Origin: Opitutaceae bacterium
Lineage (GTDB): Bacteria > Verrucomicrobiota > Verrucomicrobiia > Opitutales > Opitutaceae
Direction: 5' to 3'
Assembly: GCA_028284235.1 (NCBI GenBank)
Contig: JANQSC010000014.1
Location: 46,412 to 110,411 of the forward strand
DNA: 64,000 nucleotides
The notes under the pieces were generated by a model. That model searched no databases and was not told the origin of the DNA. It worked only from the letters and a program-made list of their open reading frames with translations. Positions within the stretch are counted from its first letter, which is position 1. Every line of letters begins with the position of its first letter. Below are positions 50,765-59,872 of this stretch, one piece after another. Position numbers and translations under genes: made by a program.

Positions 50765-52129
50765 TTAAATCGTATCCACTCCAGCGAGTACAAGGTCGCC
50801 GTAAATCGTGCTCGAGGTTGCGCGCTGCACTTTCATGTCGACCAATTGGCCGACGAGACGTTCGTCCCCGTCGAAAATAGAATTCCGGTAGCCGCGCGTC
50901 TTGCCCACGAATTTGTCCCCTCTTTTAGCAGGGCCCTCGACCAGCACTTCCTGCACCGTACCTACTAGTCCTTCGTTTCGCTGCAACGAGCGTTTGGCGA
51001 GAATGTCCAGCAAGACGTGGTTGCGGCGCTCCTTCTCCTCCGTCGGAACCTGGTCGGCCATCGTTTCGGCAGGCGTTCCTGACCGAATGCTGTATTTGAA
51101 AATAAACGACATATCGAATCCGATCTCCTCGAAAAAGGCGGCGGACTCGTCGAAGTCGGCTTCGGTCTCGCCCGGAAAGCCAACAATTATGTCGGTGGAG
51201 AAATACATTTCCGGCACCACAGCCCGAAGCGATTCGACGATCTCTCGATACCGTTCTTTCGTGTACGGGCGATTCATCGCCTTCAGGGTCTTGTCGCACC
51301 CGGACTGGAGAGGCAGGTGGATGTATTCGCAAAGCTTGGGCACGTCGCGATAGGCCTCCACCAGGTCCTGTTTAAACCCGCGGGGATGAGGCGAGGTGAA
51401 CCGGATACGCTCGATGCCGTCGATGTCGTTGATCGCCTCGATGAGCTGCACGAAGGGCGACTTTCCTCCGACTACGGGGAACTCGCGTCGGCCGTAGCTC
51501 GTGACGATTTGCCCGAGGAGCGTCACTTCCTTGACGCCTTGCGCGGCGAGTTCCTCCACTTCGTCGACAATCTCGCCAATGGGGCGGGACCGCTCCCGGC
51601 CCCGCGTTTTCGGGACGATGCAGAATGCGCAATTCATATTGCAGCCCTGCATGATGGAGACAAAGGCGCTCACTCGATTCTTCTTCGGCAAGTGGTCCTT
51701 GATGGTGTTTTGCGAGCCGGCTTCTTCTTCGAGATCGATGACAGTAGCCGGCTTGGGCCCTTGGGCCGCGTAGCTTTGGACCAAGTTGTCGAGATGATCC
51801 GGGACCGCGTGGAATTTCTGCGTGCCCACGATCAAATCCAAATCGGGCAGGCGGTCGACGAGTTCGGATCCTCGATTCTGAGCCATGCAACCCATGACCC
51901 CGATCATGAAGTTCGGATCCGTCCGTTTGCGCTTGGCCAAGTAGCCCGCCTTGCCGATGGCCTTCTGCTCCGCCTGGTCGCGCACGCTGCAGGTGTTGAG
52001 CAGCACGACGTCCGCGTCGAATTCGCTCTCGACGACCGAGTAGCCGCGATCGCGTAGCGAGGACGCGACTTGCTCGCTGTCCCGCTCGTTCATCTGGCAC
52101 CCGTAGGTCTTAATGTATACGCGATTCAT
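50765..52129 (-). CDS. miaB: tRNA-2-methylthio-N6-dimethylallyladenosine synthase
   Basis: MiaB adds a methylthio group to i6A37 of tRNA. The 454-residue radical-SAM protein has the UPF0004 cysteines (Cys11 in YGCQMNE, Cys47, Cys81) for the auxiliary cluster. The SAM cluster is Cys163-x3-Cys167-x2-Cys170 (GCNMNCAFC), and a C-terminal TRAM domain follows (LVEGPAKRGDKFVGKTRGYRNSIF). The RGRERSRP motif and length separate it from RimO and MtaB. It is the first gene of the miaB-membrane protein-gmk unit. Confidence 0.95.
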   Translation of the reverse strand: MNRVYIKTYGCQMNERDSEQVASSLRDRGYSVVESEFDADVVLLNTCSVRDQAEQKAIGKAGYLAKRKRTDPNFMIGVMGCMAQNRGSELVDRLPDLDLIVGTQKFHAVPDHLDNLVQSYAAQGPKPATVIDLEEEAGSQNTIKDHLPKKNRVSAFVSIMQGCNMNCAFCIVPKTRGRERSRPIGEIVDEVEELAAQGVKEVTLLGQIVTSYGRREFPVVGGKSPFVQLIEAINDIDGIERIRFTSPHPRGFKQDLVEAYRDVPKLCEYIHLPLQSGCDKTLKAMNRPYTKERYREIVESLRAVVPEMYFSTDIIVGFPGETEADFDESAAFFEEIGFDMSFIFKYSIRSGTPAETMADQVPTEEKERRNHVLLDILAKRSLQRNEGLVGTVQEVLVEGPAKRGDKFVGKTRGYRNSIFDGDERLVGQLVDMKVQRATSSTIYGDLVLAGVDTI

Positions 52130-52224
52130 TGCGATGGAAGAGAGAACCCAAACGGGATAGGGCCCGCCGCTCAGAGGTCAAACAAGAACCAAGCAAGCAC
52201 CCGTCGCTGACCGGAGCGTTCGCC

Positions 52225-52365
52225 CTACTCCGAAACCGCTTCCGCCGCTTCCTCGGCGCCCGACTCGCTCGTCATGTCCTTCTTAAGTTGCACGGAGATA
52301 AACGCCAAAACGGCTACAATACCGAGGATGGTCGCGACTACCCATTTGCCGTTGTTCTTGGCCAT
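52225..52365 (-). CDS. 46-residue single-helix membrane protein
   Basis: ATG 52365 opens a 46-codon frame: MAKNNGKWVVATILGIVAVL continues into AFISVQL, then KKDMTSESGAEEAAEAVSE. It has a basic N-terminus, one membrane helix (about residues 8-27) and a Glu/Ala-rich tail. Codon use is like that of neighbouring genes. It lies between miaB and cmoA, upstream of and on the same strand as miaB, with a 95-base gap. No known family recognised; possibly a small envelope protein. Confidence 0.6.
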   Translation of the reverse strand: MAKNNGKWVVATILGIVAVLAFISVQLKKDMTSESGAEEAAEAVSE

Positions 52366-52449
52366 GCCCCACTAGACCGCAGAATTCCGCTCGTCCGACA
52401 AGCCGGAAATCCGCTTGCCGCGCCGCGCCTCCCCAGCTTGGCTGAGGGA

Positions 52450-53208
52450 ATGAGCGAGCCCTCAGCAGGAAGAGACCAGGTTTTCGCCGCGCCGATGGAC
52501 GCGATCGGAGGTTTCGTTTTCGACGAGTCCGTCGCGTCGGTCTTCGAAGACATGATTCGACGATCGGTGCCGGGCTACGGGATGACTTTGTCGCTCATAC
52601 CGCTCATCGCCCGGCGATACGGGCAGCCGGACAGCCGCGTCTACGATCTCGGCTGTTCTCTGGGCGCCGGGCTTCTCGCCGTCGCCCCGGCTTTGCCCGC
52701 TTCGTGCGAACTCGTCGGAATCGACAACGCCGCCCCCATGCTCACGCGTTGCCGCTCCAATCTGAATTCCGCCTCCCTCGCCCAATCTTGGTCGCTGGCG
52801 AACGCCGACGTGGCTGATTCGCCCATTGAGAACGCGAGCGTTGTCCTCTTGAATTTCACCCTGCAATTCGTTCCCGTCGACTCCCGCCTGGACCTGCTAA
52901 CGCGAATCGCCGACGGGCTTCGGCCGGGAGGCGTCCTTCTCCTCTCGGAGAAAGTCCGCTTCAGCGACGCAAACGCCCAGCGCGATCTGTTCGAGCTCCA
53001 TCACGCGTTCAAAAAGGCGAACGGATACAGCGACTTGGAAGTGAGCCAAAAACGGGCGGCTCTCGAGGACGTGCTCATCCCCGAGACGATCGGCGAGCAC
53101 AAATCCCGCCTGACCGAAGCGGGATTCGACCACTGCGAAGTCTGGCTCCAATGCTTCAACTTCGCCTCCTTGATCGCGGTCAAAGGAGAACGAGAGCCGG
53201 CCGAATGA
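52450..53208 (+). CDS. cmoA: carboxy-S-adenosyl-L-methionine synthase
   Basis: CmoA makes carboxy-SAM from SAM and prephenate. The 252-residue protein has FVFDESVASVFEDMIRRSVPGYGMTL, RVYDLGCSLGAGLLAV (SAM motif I), LVGIDNAAPMLTRCR, VVLLNFTLQFVPVDSRLDLL and LSEKVRFSDANAQ, in line with CmoA. The start at ATG 52450 gives the family N-terminus. Its stop overlaps the cmoB start by four bases (ATGA). Confidence 0.93.
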   Translation: MSEPSAGRDQVFAAPMDAIGGFVFDESVASVFEDMIRRSVPGYGMTLSLIPLIARRYGQPDSRVYDLGCSLGAGLLAVAPALPASCELVGIDNAAPMLTRCRSNLNSASLAQSWSLANADVADSPIENASVVLLNFTLQFVPVDSRLDLLTRIADGLRPGGVLLLSEKVRFSDANAQRDLFELHHAFKKANGYSDLEVSQKRAALEDVLIPETIGEHKSRLTEAGFDHCEVWLQCFNFASLIAVKGEREPAE

Positions 53209-54182
53209 TCGAATCCCTGTACCGGCCGCTCCTGGATCTCGTCGCCGATACCGACCTCGCTCCCTGGGTCGACGCCCTTGCGTCCGCCCACCGCCCGCTC
53301 ACGGACAGCGACAACGGACATCTACCGCGCTGGTCACACGCGTTGTCGGCGATGCCCGACGTCGCGCCCAGCTCAGTGGATCTCGGCACGGATGCCGTCA
53401 CAATTGGACAGCGCTCGGACCTGACCGCCTCCGAGTTCGACGCGCTCGAGGAGACGCTCATGGCCTTTCATCCGTGGCGCAAAGGGCCGTGGCGGTTCTT
53501 CGGGATGGAGATCGACACGGAATGGCGTTCCCAGCTGAAATGGGGGCGGATCCGCCCCGCCATCTCCAATCTGTCCGGACGGCTCGTTCTCGACGTAGGA
53601 AGCGGCAACGGCTACTACGCCTATCGCATGGCGGCGGAAGGAGCCCGGCTCGCTCTCGGGGCCGACCCCTACCTGCTCTACGTCATGCAGTCGCTCTTGG
53701 CCCGGAAGTACCTTCCCGACAGCTGCCCCGCATGGGTGGTCCCACTCGGGATCGAGGACTTGCCTCCACCGATTCCGGTGTTCGACACTGTCTTTTCGAT
53801 GGGTGTGCTCTATCATCGTCGCTCCCCACTGGACCATCTACTGGAACTGCGCGAGCTTCTCCGGCCCGGAGGGGAACTCGTCCTCGAAACCCTCGTCGTG
53901 GATGGAGACGCCGGCTATTCTCTCCTACCGGGGGGCCGCTACGCGAAAATGCGCAACACCTGGTTCATCCCCTCGCTCCCGACCTTGGAGCAGTGGCTCA
54001 CACGCTGCGGCTTTTCCGAACTCAAACAAGCCGACGTGTCCGCCACGACGGTCGAGGAGCAGCGCTCTACCGACTGGATGACGTTCGACTCGCTCGCGAC
54101 CTTCCTCGACCCGGACGACCCATCGCGGACAATAGAGGGCTATCCGGGCCCCAAACGGGCTCTCTACGTCGCCACCAAGTAG
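53205..54182 (+). CDS. cmoB: tRNA U34 carboxymethyltransferase
   Basis: CmoB transfers the carboxymethyl group of carboxy-SAM to 5-hydroxyuridine 34, giving cmo5U in tRNAs that read four-codon boxes. The 325-residue protein has FHPWRKGPWRFFGMEIDTEWRSQLKW, VLDVGSGNGYYAYRMAAEGARLALGADP, SMGVLYHRRSPLDHLLELRELLRPGGELVLETLV and RYAKMRNTWFIPSLPTLEQWLTRCGF, closely following E. coli CmoB. It is translationally coupled to cmoA, its supplier of cofactor. Confidence 0.96.
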   Translation: MIESLYRPLLDLVADTDLAPWVDALASAHRPLTDSDNGHLPRWSHALSAMPDVAPSSVDLGTDAVTIGQRSDLTASEFDALEETLMAFHPWRKGPWRFFGMEIDTEWRSQLKWGRIRPAISNLSGRLVLDVGSGNGYYAYRMAAEGARLALGADPYLLYVMQSLLARKYLPDSCPAWVVPLGIEDLPPPIPVFDTVFSMGVLYHRRSPLDHLLELRELLRPGGELVLETLVVDGDAGYSLLPGGRYAKMRNTWFIPSLPTLEQWLTRCGFSELKQADVSATTVEEQRSTDWMTFDSLATFLDPDDPSRTIEGYPGPKRALYVATK

Positions 54183-54197
54183 CTGACCACAGCGGCC

Positions 54198-54776
54198 CTA
54201 TTTCCGCGCGAATCGCTTTCGAAGTCCCACCATCGCTAACAATCCCAGGCAGAGCATCAAAAACGTGGAGCCACCGTCCGGGACTTCGCGATCGTCGGGA
54301 GCGTAGTCGCCCCACACCTCGAGCTTCGCTTCCTTCAACCAAACGTCCCCATGGCGCCGGCCGCGATTTGGTTCGACAAAAACCGTATACTGGAGCACGC
54401 CGTCCTCCAAATCCGCGAGCATCGAGCCGCTCAGGCCACGCCAAATCCAGTCGAAGCCGTAGTAGTGAGTCCCGTCGACCTCCTCATGGTCCCACAATTG
54501 ATCGGCCCCGATCCAGACGTCGACCCACTCGCGCCCTCGGTCGCCGCTGTAGTAGCCGTCGGAAAACGAGAATCCCACCGTGGCGTGGGTGATGACGTGC
54601 TCGACTGGATCGTAGCCGAGGCCGGAAGCGCGAATATCGAACTCCCCCGTGTAGGAGTCGCCCTCTTCCATGAAGCGGCTCATGCTGTGGTAGTCTTCCC
54701 ACATCAAAGCGCTCGACGTCGAAGCGGCGGCGACCGCGACGAGTAACGGTATCAATCTATGCGTCAGTCTCTTCAT
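54198..54776 (-). CDS. secreted protein with VPDGG-CTERM sorting signal
   Basis: A 192-residue protein with an N-terminal signal peptide (to about SSA, residue 23). The mature domain is rich in aromatics and acidic residues (GYYSGDRGREWVDVWIGADQLWD), resembling a secreted beta-sandwich. It ends VPDGGSTFLMLCLGLLAMVG plus LRKRFARK: the tripartite motif, membrane helix and basic tail of VPDSG/PEP-CTERM proteins, processed by an exosortase. This tail type is a hallmark of Verrucomicrobia/Lentisphaerae. No exosortase or polysaccharide genes are in the window. Confidence 0.88.
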   Translation of the reverse strand: MKRLTHRLIPLLVAVAAASTSSALMWEDYHSMSRFMEEGDSYTGEFDIRASGLGYDPVEHVITHATVGFSFSDGYYSGDRGREWVDVWIGADQLWDHEEVDGTHYYGFDWIWRGLSGSMLADLEDGVLQYTVFVEPNRGRRHGDVWLKEAKLEVWGDYAPDDREVPDGGSTFLMLCLGLLAMVGLRKRFARK

Positions 54777-54995
54777 TTCCCTACAGATACGACGTTTAAT
54801 TACGGATGAACTCTACCTGAGCTGAAGAGATACCGGCGGGCGGCGACAAAGCGGAGATCTACGTGGCGTCACGCAACTCACTCGAGTAAAGCAACTTACG
54901 AACGAACTAGCGAGGGAGGAGTCGATTCACATTTGATCCGCGCGAAATCGACTCATTCAATCCGCGGACCCGCCCGTTTTCTTGGGCACGGAACC

Positions 54996-55355
54996 ATGAA
55001 TATTCTATTTGTCTACAATGCCGACGCAGGCGTCTTCAACGCCATCAGCGATTCCATCCACAAAGTCATGTCGCCCGACACCTACGAATGCCAGCTGTGC
55101 AAGATCACCTATGGCATGACGAGCATGCAGAAGGAGTGGCGCCAGTTCCTCGACGGCCTGGTGGCGAAAAAGACCTTTCTCCATCGCAACGAGTTTCAAA
55201 AGCAGTATCCCGACATTCCATCGAATCTTCCCGCCATCTTCACGGAAGAGGCCGGACAGCTCTACCCCTTTCTCAACGCCGACGAAATCAATCAATGCGA
55301 GGATCTCGACGCCCTCATTGAAGCGGTGAGCACTCGAATAGCAGCAATGAAGTAG
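54996..55355 (+). CDS. conserved small protein with CxxC motif
   Basis: A 119-residue soluble protein starting MNILFVYNADAGVFNAISDS, with the motif ECQLCKITYGMTSMQKEW (CxxC) and EFQKQYPDIPSNLPAIF. I recall similar hypothetical proteins in other bacteria with an N-terminal NADxG loop and the CxLCxIT(Y/F)G motif; function unknown. The CxxC may be redox-active or bind metal. It is monocistronic. ATG 54996 is chosen since the longer frame is not conserved-looking. Confidence 0.8.
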   Translation: MNILFVYNADAGVFNAISDSIHKVMSPDTYECQLCKITYGMTSMQKEWRQFLDGLVAKKTFLHRNEFQKQYPDIPSNLPAIFTEEAGQLYPFLNADEINQCEDLDALIEAVSTRIAAMK

Positions 55356-55563
55356 GGCGTTGACGCTCCCACAGTCGAATCGAGCCGATCGTCGCTGAGA
55401 GGATCGGTCGGCGACCCTCCCCGCGCACTCGGCGCGGACGCGGGTTGAAAAATAGGTTGCGGAATGACCCGTTGCATCTGAGCATGCAGCCCCTATAGCA
55501 GGCTCGGCTCGCCCGAGTCGGCGAACCAGATTCCTACCCCATTTCAACGACCGCAAACTGCCC

Positions 55564-56643
55564 ATGCTTAAAATCGTCCGCCCTCTTCTAGTCATCCTCG
55601 CCGGCGCTGTGCTCTCAAGCTGCGGAGGCCCCGCGTCCGACCCGTCCGGGGAAACTCGATCGACCTCCCGCAAAACGCGGATCGAACTCGCCTCCTTCGT
55701 TCCCATGTCCGTCAACGTGCTTGGGGAGCAAATGGCTCATATCAAAGAAGAGCTGAGCGCCATCAGTGGGGGCAATCTCGAACTCGAGGTTTTCGAGCCG
55801 GGGGCGCTAGTCGGGCCGCTGGAGATACTGGACGCGGTTTCCCAAGGCAAGGTCGACGCTGGCTACGGGGCCTCGGGGTTCTGGGCCGGGAAGATCAATG
55901 CCGCTCCGCTCTTTTCCGCGATCCCGTTCGGTCCAGACACTTCCGAGTTCATCGCCTGGCTCTACCATGGGAATGGAATGAAGCTGTATCAGGAAATGTA
56001 CGACAAGAACAATTTCAACGTGAAGGTTTTCGTATGCGCCATGATCCCTCCGGAGACGAGCGGCTGGTTCGCGAACGAAATTACTTCGCAGGACGACCTC
56101 AGAGACTTGAAGATGCGTTTCTTCGGACTCGGGGGACTCGTCATGGGCAAGCTCGGCGTATCCGTATCTGTACTACCCGGAGGAGAGATTTTTCCCGCTT
56201 TGGAAAAAGGCGTGATCGACGCCACCGAGTATTCCCTACCCACCGTCGACGAGAGCCAAGGCTTCCACAAACTGGTCAATTTCAACTACTTCCCCGCCTG
56301 GCACCAACAATCCACTACACACGAAATAATTATCAACAACGACGTGTGGAACCGGCTGAGCGACACGCAAAAGGCCCAGATCGAGACGACTTGCAAATCC
56401 AGCGTCCTCCACTCCATCGCCTACAGCGAGTCCATCCAGTCCGCCGCGATGAAGCGGAACATCGAGCGCGGGGTGCAAATCAGGGAATGGTCGCCCGAGA
56501 TGATCGAACTGTTTCGGACAACCTGGGAGCAAGTCGCCGAAGAAGAATCGGCCAAGGATCCGTTCTTCAAGAAAGCGTGGGAGGATCTAAAAGCGTTCCG
56601 AGCGGACTACGCGATTTGGGCCGACCGGGCGTTCCTCAAATAA
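55564..56643 (+). CDS. dctP: TRAP transporter substrate-binding lipoprotein (DctP type)
   Basis: The 359-residue periplasmic binding protein has a lipoprotein signal (LAGAVLSSC). It has the DctP-fold blocks IELASFVPMSVNVLGEQM, LELEVFEPGALVGPLEILDAVSQGKVDAGYG, MRFFGLGGLVMGKLGVSVSVLPGGEIFPALEKGVIDATEY and FHKLVNFNYFPAWHQQST. The conserved Arg of the carboxylate pocket is in KMRFFG. It captures organic acids and hands them to DctQM. The substrate cannot be predicted. It heads the three-gene TRAP operon. Confidence 0.93.
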   Translation: MLKIVRPLLVILAGAVLSSCGGPASDPSGETRSTSRKTRIELASFVPMSVNVLGEQMAHIKEELSAISGGNLELEVFEPGALVGPLEILDAVSQGKVDAGYGASGFWAGKINAAPLFSAIPFGPDTSEFIAWLYHGNGMKLYQEMYDKNNFNVKVFVCAMIPPETSGWFANEITSQDDLRDLKMRFFGLGGLVMGKLGVSVSVLPGGEIFPALEKGVIDATEYSLPTVDESQGFHKLVNFNYFPAWHQQSTTHEIIINNDVWNRLSDTQKAQIETTCKSSVLHSIAYSESIQSAAMKRNIERGVQIREWSPEMIELFRTTWEQVAEEESAKDPFFKKAWEDLKAFRADYAIWADRAFLK

Positions 56644-56687
56644 GACACGATGCTTGAATCGGCCGATTTCGACTCAATTCGACTCAA

Positions 56688-57206
56688 ATGAGAGCGCTCG
56701 CAGTCCGTATTGAAAAACTAGTTACGATAATCGGAACTGTGAGCTCATGGTCGATTGGAGTCTTGCTGGTGGCGATCGTGGCCCAGGTTTCCTTTCGCTA
56801 CGCCCTGGGCATGACCAACACCATGCTCGAAGACTCTCTCTGGTATCTCTTTTCCGGGACACTCGTGTTGGGGCTCTCCTACACGATGACGCACGACGCC
56901 CACGTTCGCGTGGACTTTCTCTACCAGCGCTACTCGGCAAAAACAAAGCGGATCGTCGACATTTTCGGCATCGCCCTGTTTCTGATGCCCTTGTACGCGT
57001 TTCTGCTCTGGCACGGCTGGGACTACACAGCGAATTCGTTCGCCATCAATGAAAGCTCCCCCAATCCGGGCGGAATGCCTTGGCTATGGATAGTCAAAGG
57101 ACTTCTCCCCCTGAGTTGTCTGCTGCTGCTGGTCGAATCCGTCGCGCGGATTGTCTTGCTCGCCACTCAACCTAACGAAGAGGCCGACGCCACTCATGGA
57201 TCCTAG
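56688..57206 (+). CDS. dctQ: TRAP transporter small permease (DctQ type)
   Basis: A 172-residue protein with four membrane helices (SWSIGVLLVAIVAQVSFRYALG, LVLGLSYTMTHDAHVRVDFLY, IVDIFGIALFLMPLYAFLLWH and LWIVKGLLPLSCLLLLVESV). The motif AHVRVDFLY is typical of DctQ. It lies 44 bases after dctP and overlaps dctM by 11 bases, so the permease subunits are coupled. Confidence 0.92.
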   Translation: MRALAVRIEKLVTIIGTVSSWSIGVLLVAIVAQVSFRYALGMTNTMLEDSLWYLFSGTLVLGLSYTMTHDAHVRVDFLYQRYSAKTKRIVDIFGIALFLMPLYAFLLWHGWDYTANSFAINESSPNPGGMPWLWIVKGLLPLSCLLLLVESVARIVLLATQPNEEADATHGS

Positions 57207-58587
57207 CACGGTTCTCATATTCGTCCTGATGGGGCTTTTTATCGGGATGCTTTTCCTCGGAGTGCCCGTAGGGTTTTCTCTTGGGGGCTCGGCCATCGCA
57301 GTCACGGCAGCGGCGGTGGTGCTGGACGAAGTTTTCGGCCTGTACACCGGGCTCAACTTCCTGCGCTTCTCCATCACCGTCGACCGGGTTTTCGGCATTA
57401 TGAAAAGCGACGTCCTCGTCGCCCTGCCGATGTTCATCCTAATGGGCAACATCCTGGACCAGTCCGGCGTAGCCGAGCGCATGATGAAGGCCCAGCAGCG
57501 GCTCCTCGGCCGCGTGTCCGGCGGATTGGCCTTGGGAGTCACCCTCATGGGTATACTTCTCGCCGCCTCCACCGGAATAATCGGGGCGTCCGTAGTCCTG
57601 CTCGGCACGCTCACATTGCCCGCCATGATGCAGGTCAAATACTCTCCGTCGTTCGCTACGGGCACCGTTTGCAGCGCCGGAACGCTCGGGATTCTCATTC
57701 CGCCGAGCATTATGCTCATTCTCATGTCCACGCAGCTGGACGTCTCCACAGGAGACCTGTTCATGGGCGCAGTCGTCCCGGGTCTCCTCCTTTCGGGCCT
57801 CTACTTGCTTTACATATTCGTCTACGCCCGAGCCAATCCCAAGGCCGCGCCCAAGCCTAAGGAAGTAAGACGCCTGACTTTGAAGGACTGGATCGACCTG
57901 GCGCTCGCGATTCTGCCCGCCGCGTTCCTAATCATGCTCGTGCTGGGTTCCATATTCTTCGGCGTCGCCACCCCCACGGAATCGAGCGGAATGGGAGCCC
58001 TCGGCGCGATGCTGCTCGCGTTGTCCAACAAGCGCTTGAAACTGAGCGGATTCCTCAAGTCGCTGAAGGACACTTTGAGCACGATGGGATTCCTCGCCGC
58101 GATATTCATCGGGGCGACCTGCTTCTCGCTCGTGCTGCGACGCCTCGGCGGCGACGAGATGATCGCCAACGCAATCGTCGGAGCGGGGTCCGGGGAGTAC
58201 GGGACGATCCTGATCATCCTCCTCATCATATTCGCCCTCGGTTTCTTTCTTGAGTGGATCGAAATCACCATGATCATGCTCCCGATCGTCGCCCCCATTA
58301 TCGTAGGAATGGACTTCGCCTGGCTGGCCGAAAGCGGCATGGACGCCTCGTCGAAACCGGTTCTGATCTGGTTCGCAATCCTTTGCGCGGTCGCCCTGCA
58401 AACTTCGTTCCTAACGCCGCCGGTGGGCTTCGCCCTCTTCTATATAAAAGGAGTGTGCCCCGAGGGCGTCACTCTCAAGCACATCTATCGAGGAGTCATT
58501 CCGTTCATCGTCATTCAACTCATCGCCCTGGCTCTGGTAGTCGCCTTCCCGAAACTGGTCACTTGGCTCCCGGGCATAAGCTACTAA
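57196..58587 (+). CDS. dctM: TRAP transporter large permease (DctM type)
   Basis: The 463-residue integral membrane subunit begins MDPSTVLIFVLMGLFIGM and has about 12 helices. Family parts are GVPVGFSLGGSAIAV, LVALPMFILMGNILDQSGVAERMM, GTLGILIPPSIMLILMSTQLDVSTGDLFMGAVVPGLLL, TPTESSGMGALGAML and LQTSFLTPPVGFALFYIKGV. It forms the sodium-coupled channel with DctQ. The sequence begins before dctQ ends. Confidence 0.94.
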   Translation: MDPSTVLIFVLMGLFIGMLFLGVPVGFSLGGSAIAVTAAAVVLDEVFGLYTGLNFLRFSITVDRVFGIMKSDVLVALPMFILMGNILDQSGVAERMMKAQQRLLGRVSGGLALGVTLMGILLAASTGIIGASVVLLGTLTLPAMMQVKYSPSFATGTVCSAGTLGILIPPSIMLILMSTQLDVSTGDLFMGAVVPGLLLSGLYLLYIFVYARANPKAAPKPKEVRRLTLKDWIDLALAILPAAFLIMLVLGSIFFGVATPTESSGMGALGAMLLALSNKRLKLSGFLKSLKDTLSTMGFLAAIFIGATCFSLVLRRLGGDEMIANAIVGAGSGEYGTILIILLIIFALGFFLEWIEITMIMLPIVAPIIVGMDFAWLAESGMDASSKPVLIWFAILCAVALQTSFLTPPVGFALFYIKGVCPEGVTLKHIYRGVIPFIVIQLIALALVVAFPKLVTWLPGISY

Positions 58588-58645
58588 AACTCGTACCCAA
58601 ACCCATGCGCGCGTCGTTGCGAGCGAGACCGCCCGGGAAAGCCGA

Positions 58646-59845
58646 ATGATCGACCCCAAGGATATCATAGCGAAGTACTCGCCGGAGGAGATCTGCCGCG
58701 GGGCCGAAGCCTACTATGCCGCCAACAGCGATCCCGAAATTCACATACAAAAGCCGTTCCGCTCCTTCACGGAAGCTTCGGAGTCCCTCGAAAAACTGGG
58801 AATGCTTTTGAGCGGCTTGCAGCTCGGTCGCGGCATGCGGGTCCTCGACTTCGGGGCGGGAACCTGCTGGATTTCCGCCTACTTGCAACAGCTCGGATGC
58901 CGCGTCACCGCTTGCGACCCGTCGGGAACCGCTCTCGAGATCGGCAAGAAACGGGTTGAGTCCAACCCCTTCATCGCCGCGGATTCCGCAGTATACACCG
59001 TTTTCAACGGCAGAAAAATCGACGCTCCCGACGCGAGCTTTGACCGTATCGTCTGTTTCGATACGTTTCACCATATACCGAACTGGGAGGCAGTATTGTC
59101 CGAATTCGCGCGAACGCTCAAGCCCGGAGGCAGTATCGGATTCAAGGAGCCGGGGTACCGACACTCCAGTGCCGCCAGCTCCCAAGCCGAGATGCACAAT
59201 CACGTCGTATTGGAAAACGACATATACATGGACCAGATCGCCGAATACGCCCAAACGGTCGGACTGGATTTCCTCCATTGGCGAACTGTGACAACGCGGC
59301 GCTTTACGCTTTCCCAGTACCATGCGGCGCGGCGAAGCTCTTTCTTCAGCGTCGCCCGGCAGCTGCTCGGGAGACGGTTGTTCCGAACGCTGAGACGTGG
59401 GCTCGAAGACAACAGCATTTTCTTTCTCTCAAAAGGAGCGCCCGCGCTCGATTCACGCTCGGGCGAATCGTTGCAAGCGGAAATCACACCAACACTCGCA
59501 AAATTCTCGGCTCAAGGAGGCGAACCCGTGTGTCTCGAAGCGAACATCGTCAACCGCGGGAGGGCGATCTGGCTGCATGCGACGGAGGACCTGATCGGAA
59601 CCGTCATGCTCGGGGCGCGCTTGTACAATTCCAACGGCGAACCGGTCTCTCTCGATTGGGCTCGCGCTCGAATTCCTCGCGACATCGCGCCCGGCGATTC
59701 CGTTTCCATGGAATTGAACGGTCCAACGCTGCCAGCCGGCTCGTACATGGTTGAATTGGACATGGTATCCGAAGGGGTCAATTGGTTTGCCTTCGCCCCT
59801 TCCGCTCGCGGGCCGCGCGTTCGGGTCGAACTCGAGATCGTGTAA
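58646..59845 (+). CDS. SAM-dependent methyltransferase with C-terminal beta domain
   Basis: A 399-residue protein. The N-terminal 230 residues are a class I methyltransferase: RVLDFGAGTCWISAYLQQLGCRVTACDPS (motif I and acidic loop), DRIVCFDTFHHIPNWEAVLSEFARTLKPGGSIGF. The last about 120 residues are beta-rich (GGEPVCLEANIVNRGRAIW, SMELNGPTLPAGSYMVELDMV), similar in style to Wzt-type carbohydrate-binding C-domains. A role in sugar or polysaccharide methylation is plausible but no glycan genes are adjacent. It starts 58 bases after dctM. Confidence 0.83.
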   Translation: MIDPKDIIAKYSPEEICRGAEAYYAANSDPEIHIQKPFRSFTEASESLEKLGMLLSGLQLGRGMRVLDFGAGTCWISAYLQQLGCRVTACDPSGTALEIGKKRVESNPFIAADSAVYTVFNGRKIDAPDASFDRIVCFDTFHHIPNWEAVLSEFARTLKPGGSIGFKEPGYRHSSAASSQAEMHNHVVLENDIYMDQIAEYAQTVGLDFLHWRTVTTRRFTLSQYHAARRSSFFSVARQLLGRRLFRTLRRGLEDNSIFFLSKGAPALDSRSGESLQAEITPTLAKFSAQGGEPVCLEANIVNRGRAIWLHATEDLIGTVMLGARLYNSNGEPVSLDWARARIPRDIAPGDSVSMELNGPTLPAGSYMVELDMVSEGVNWFAFAPSARGPRVRVELEIV

Positions 59846-59872
59846 GGGCGGGCCAACGACCCCATCCGATCT

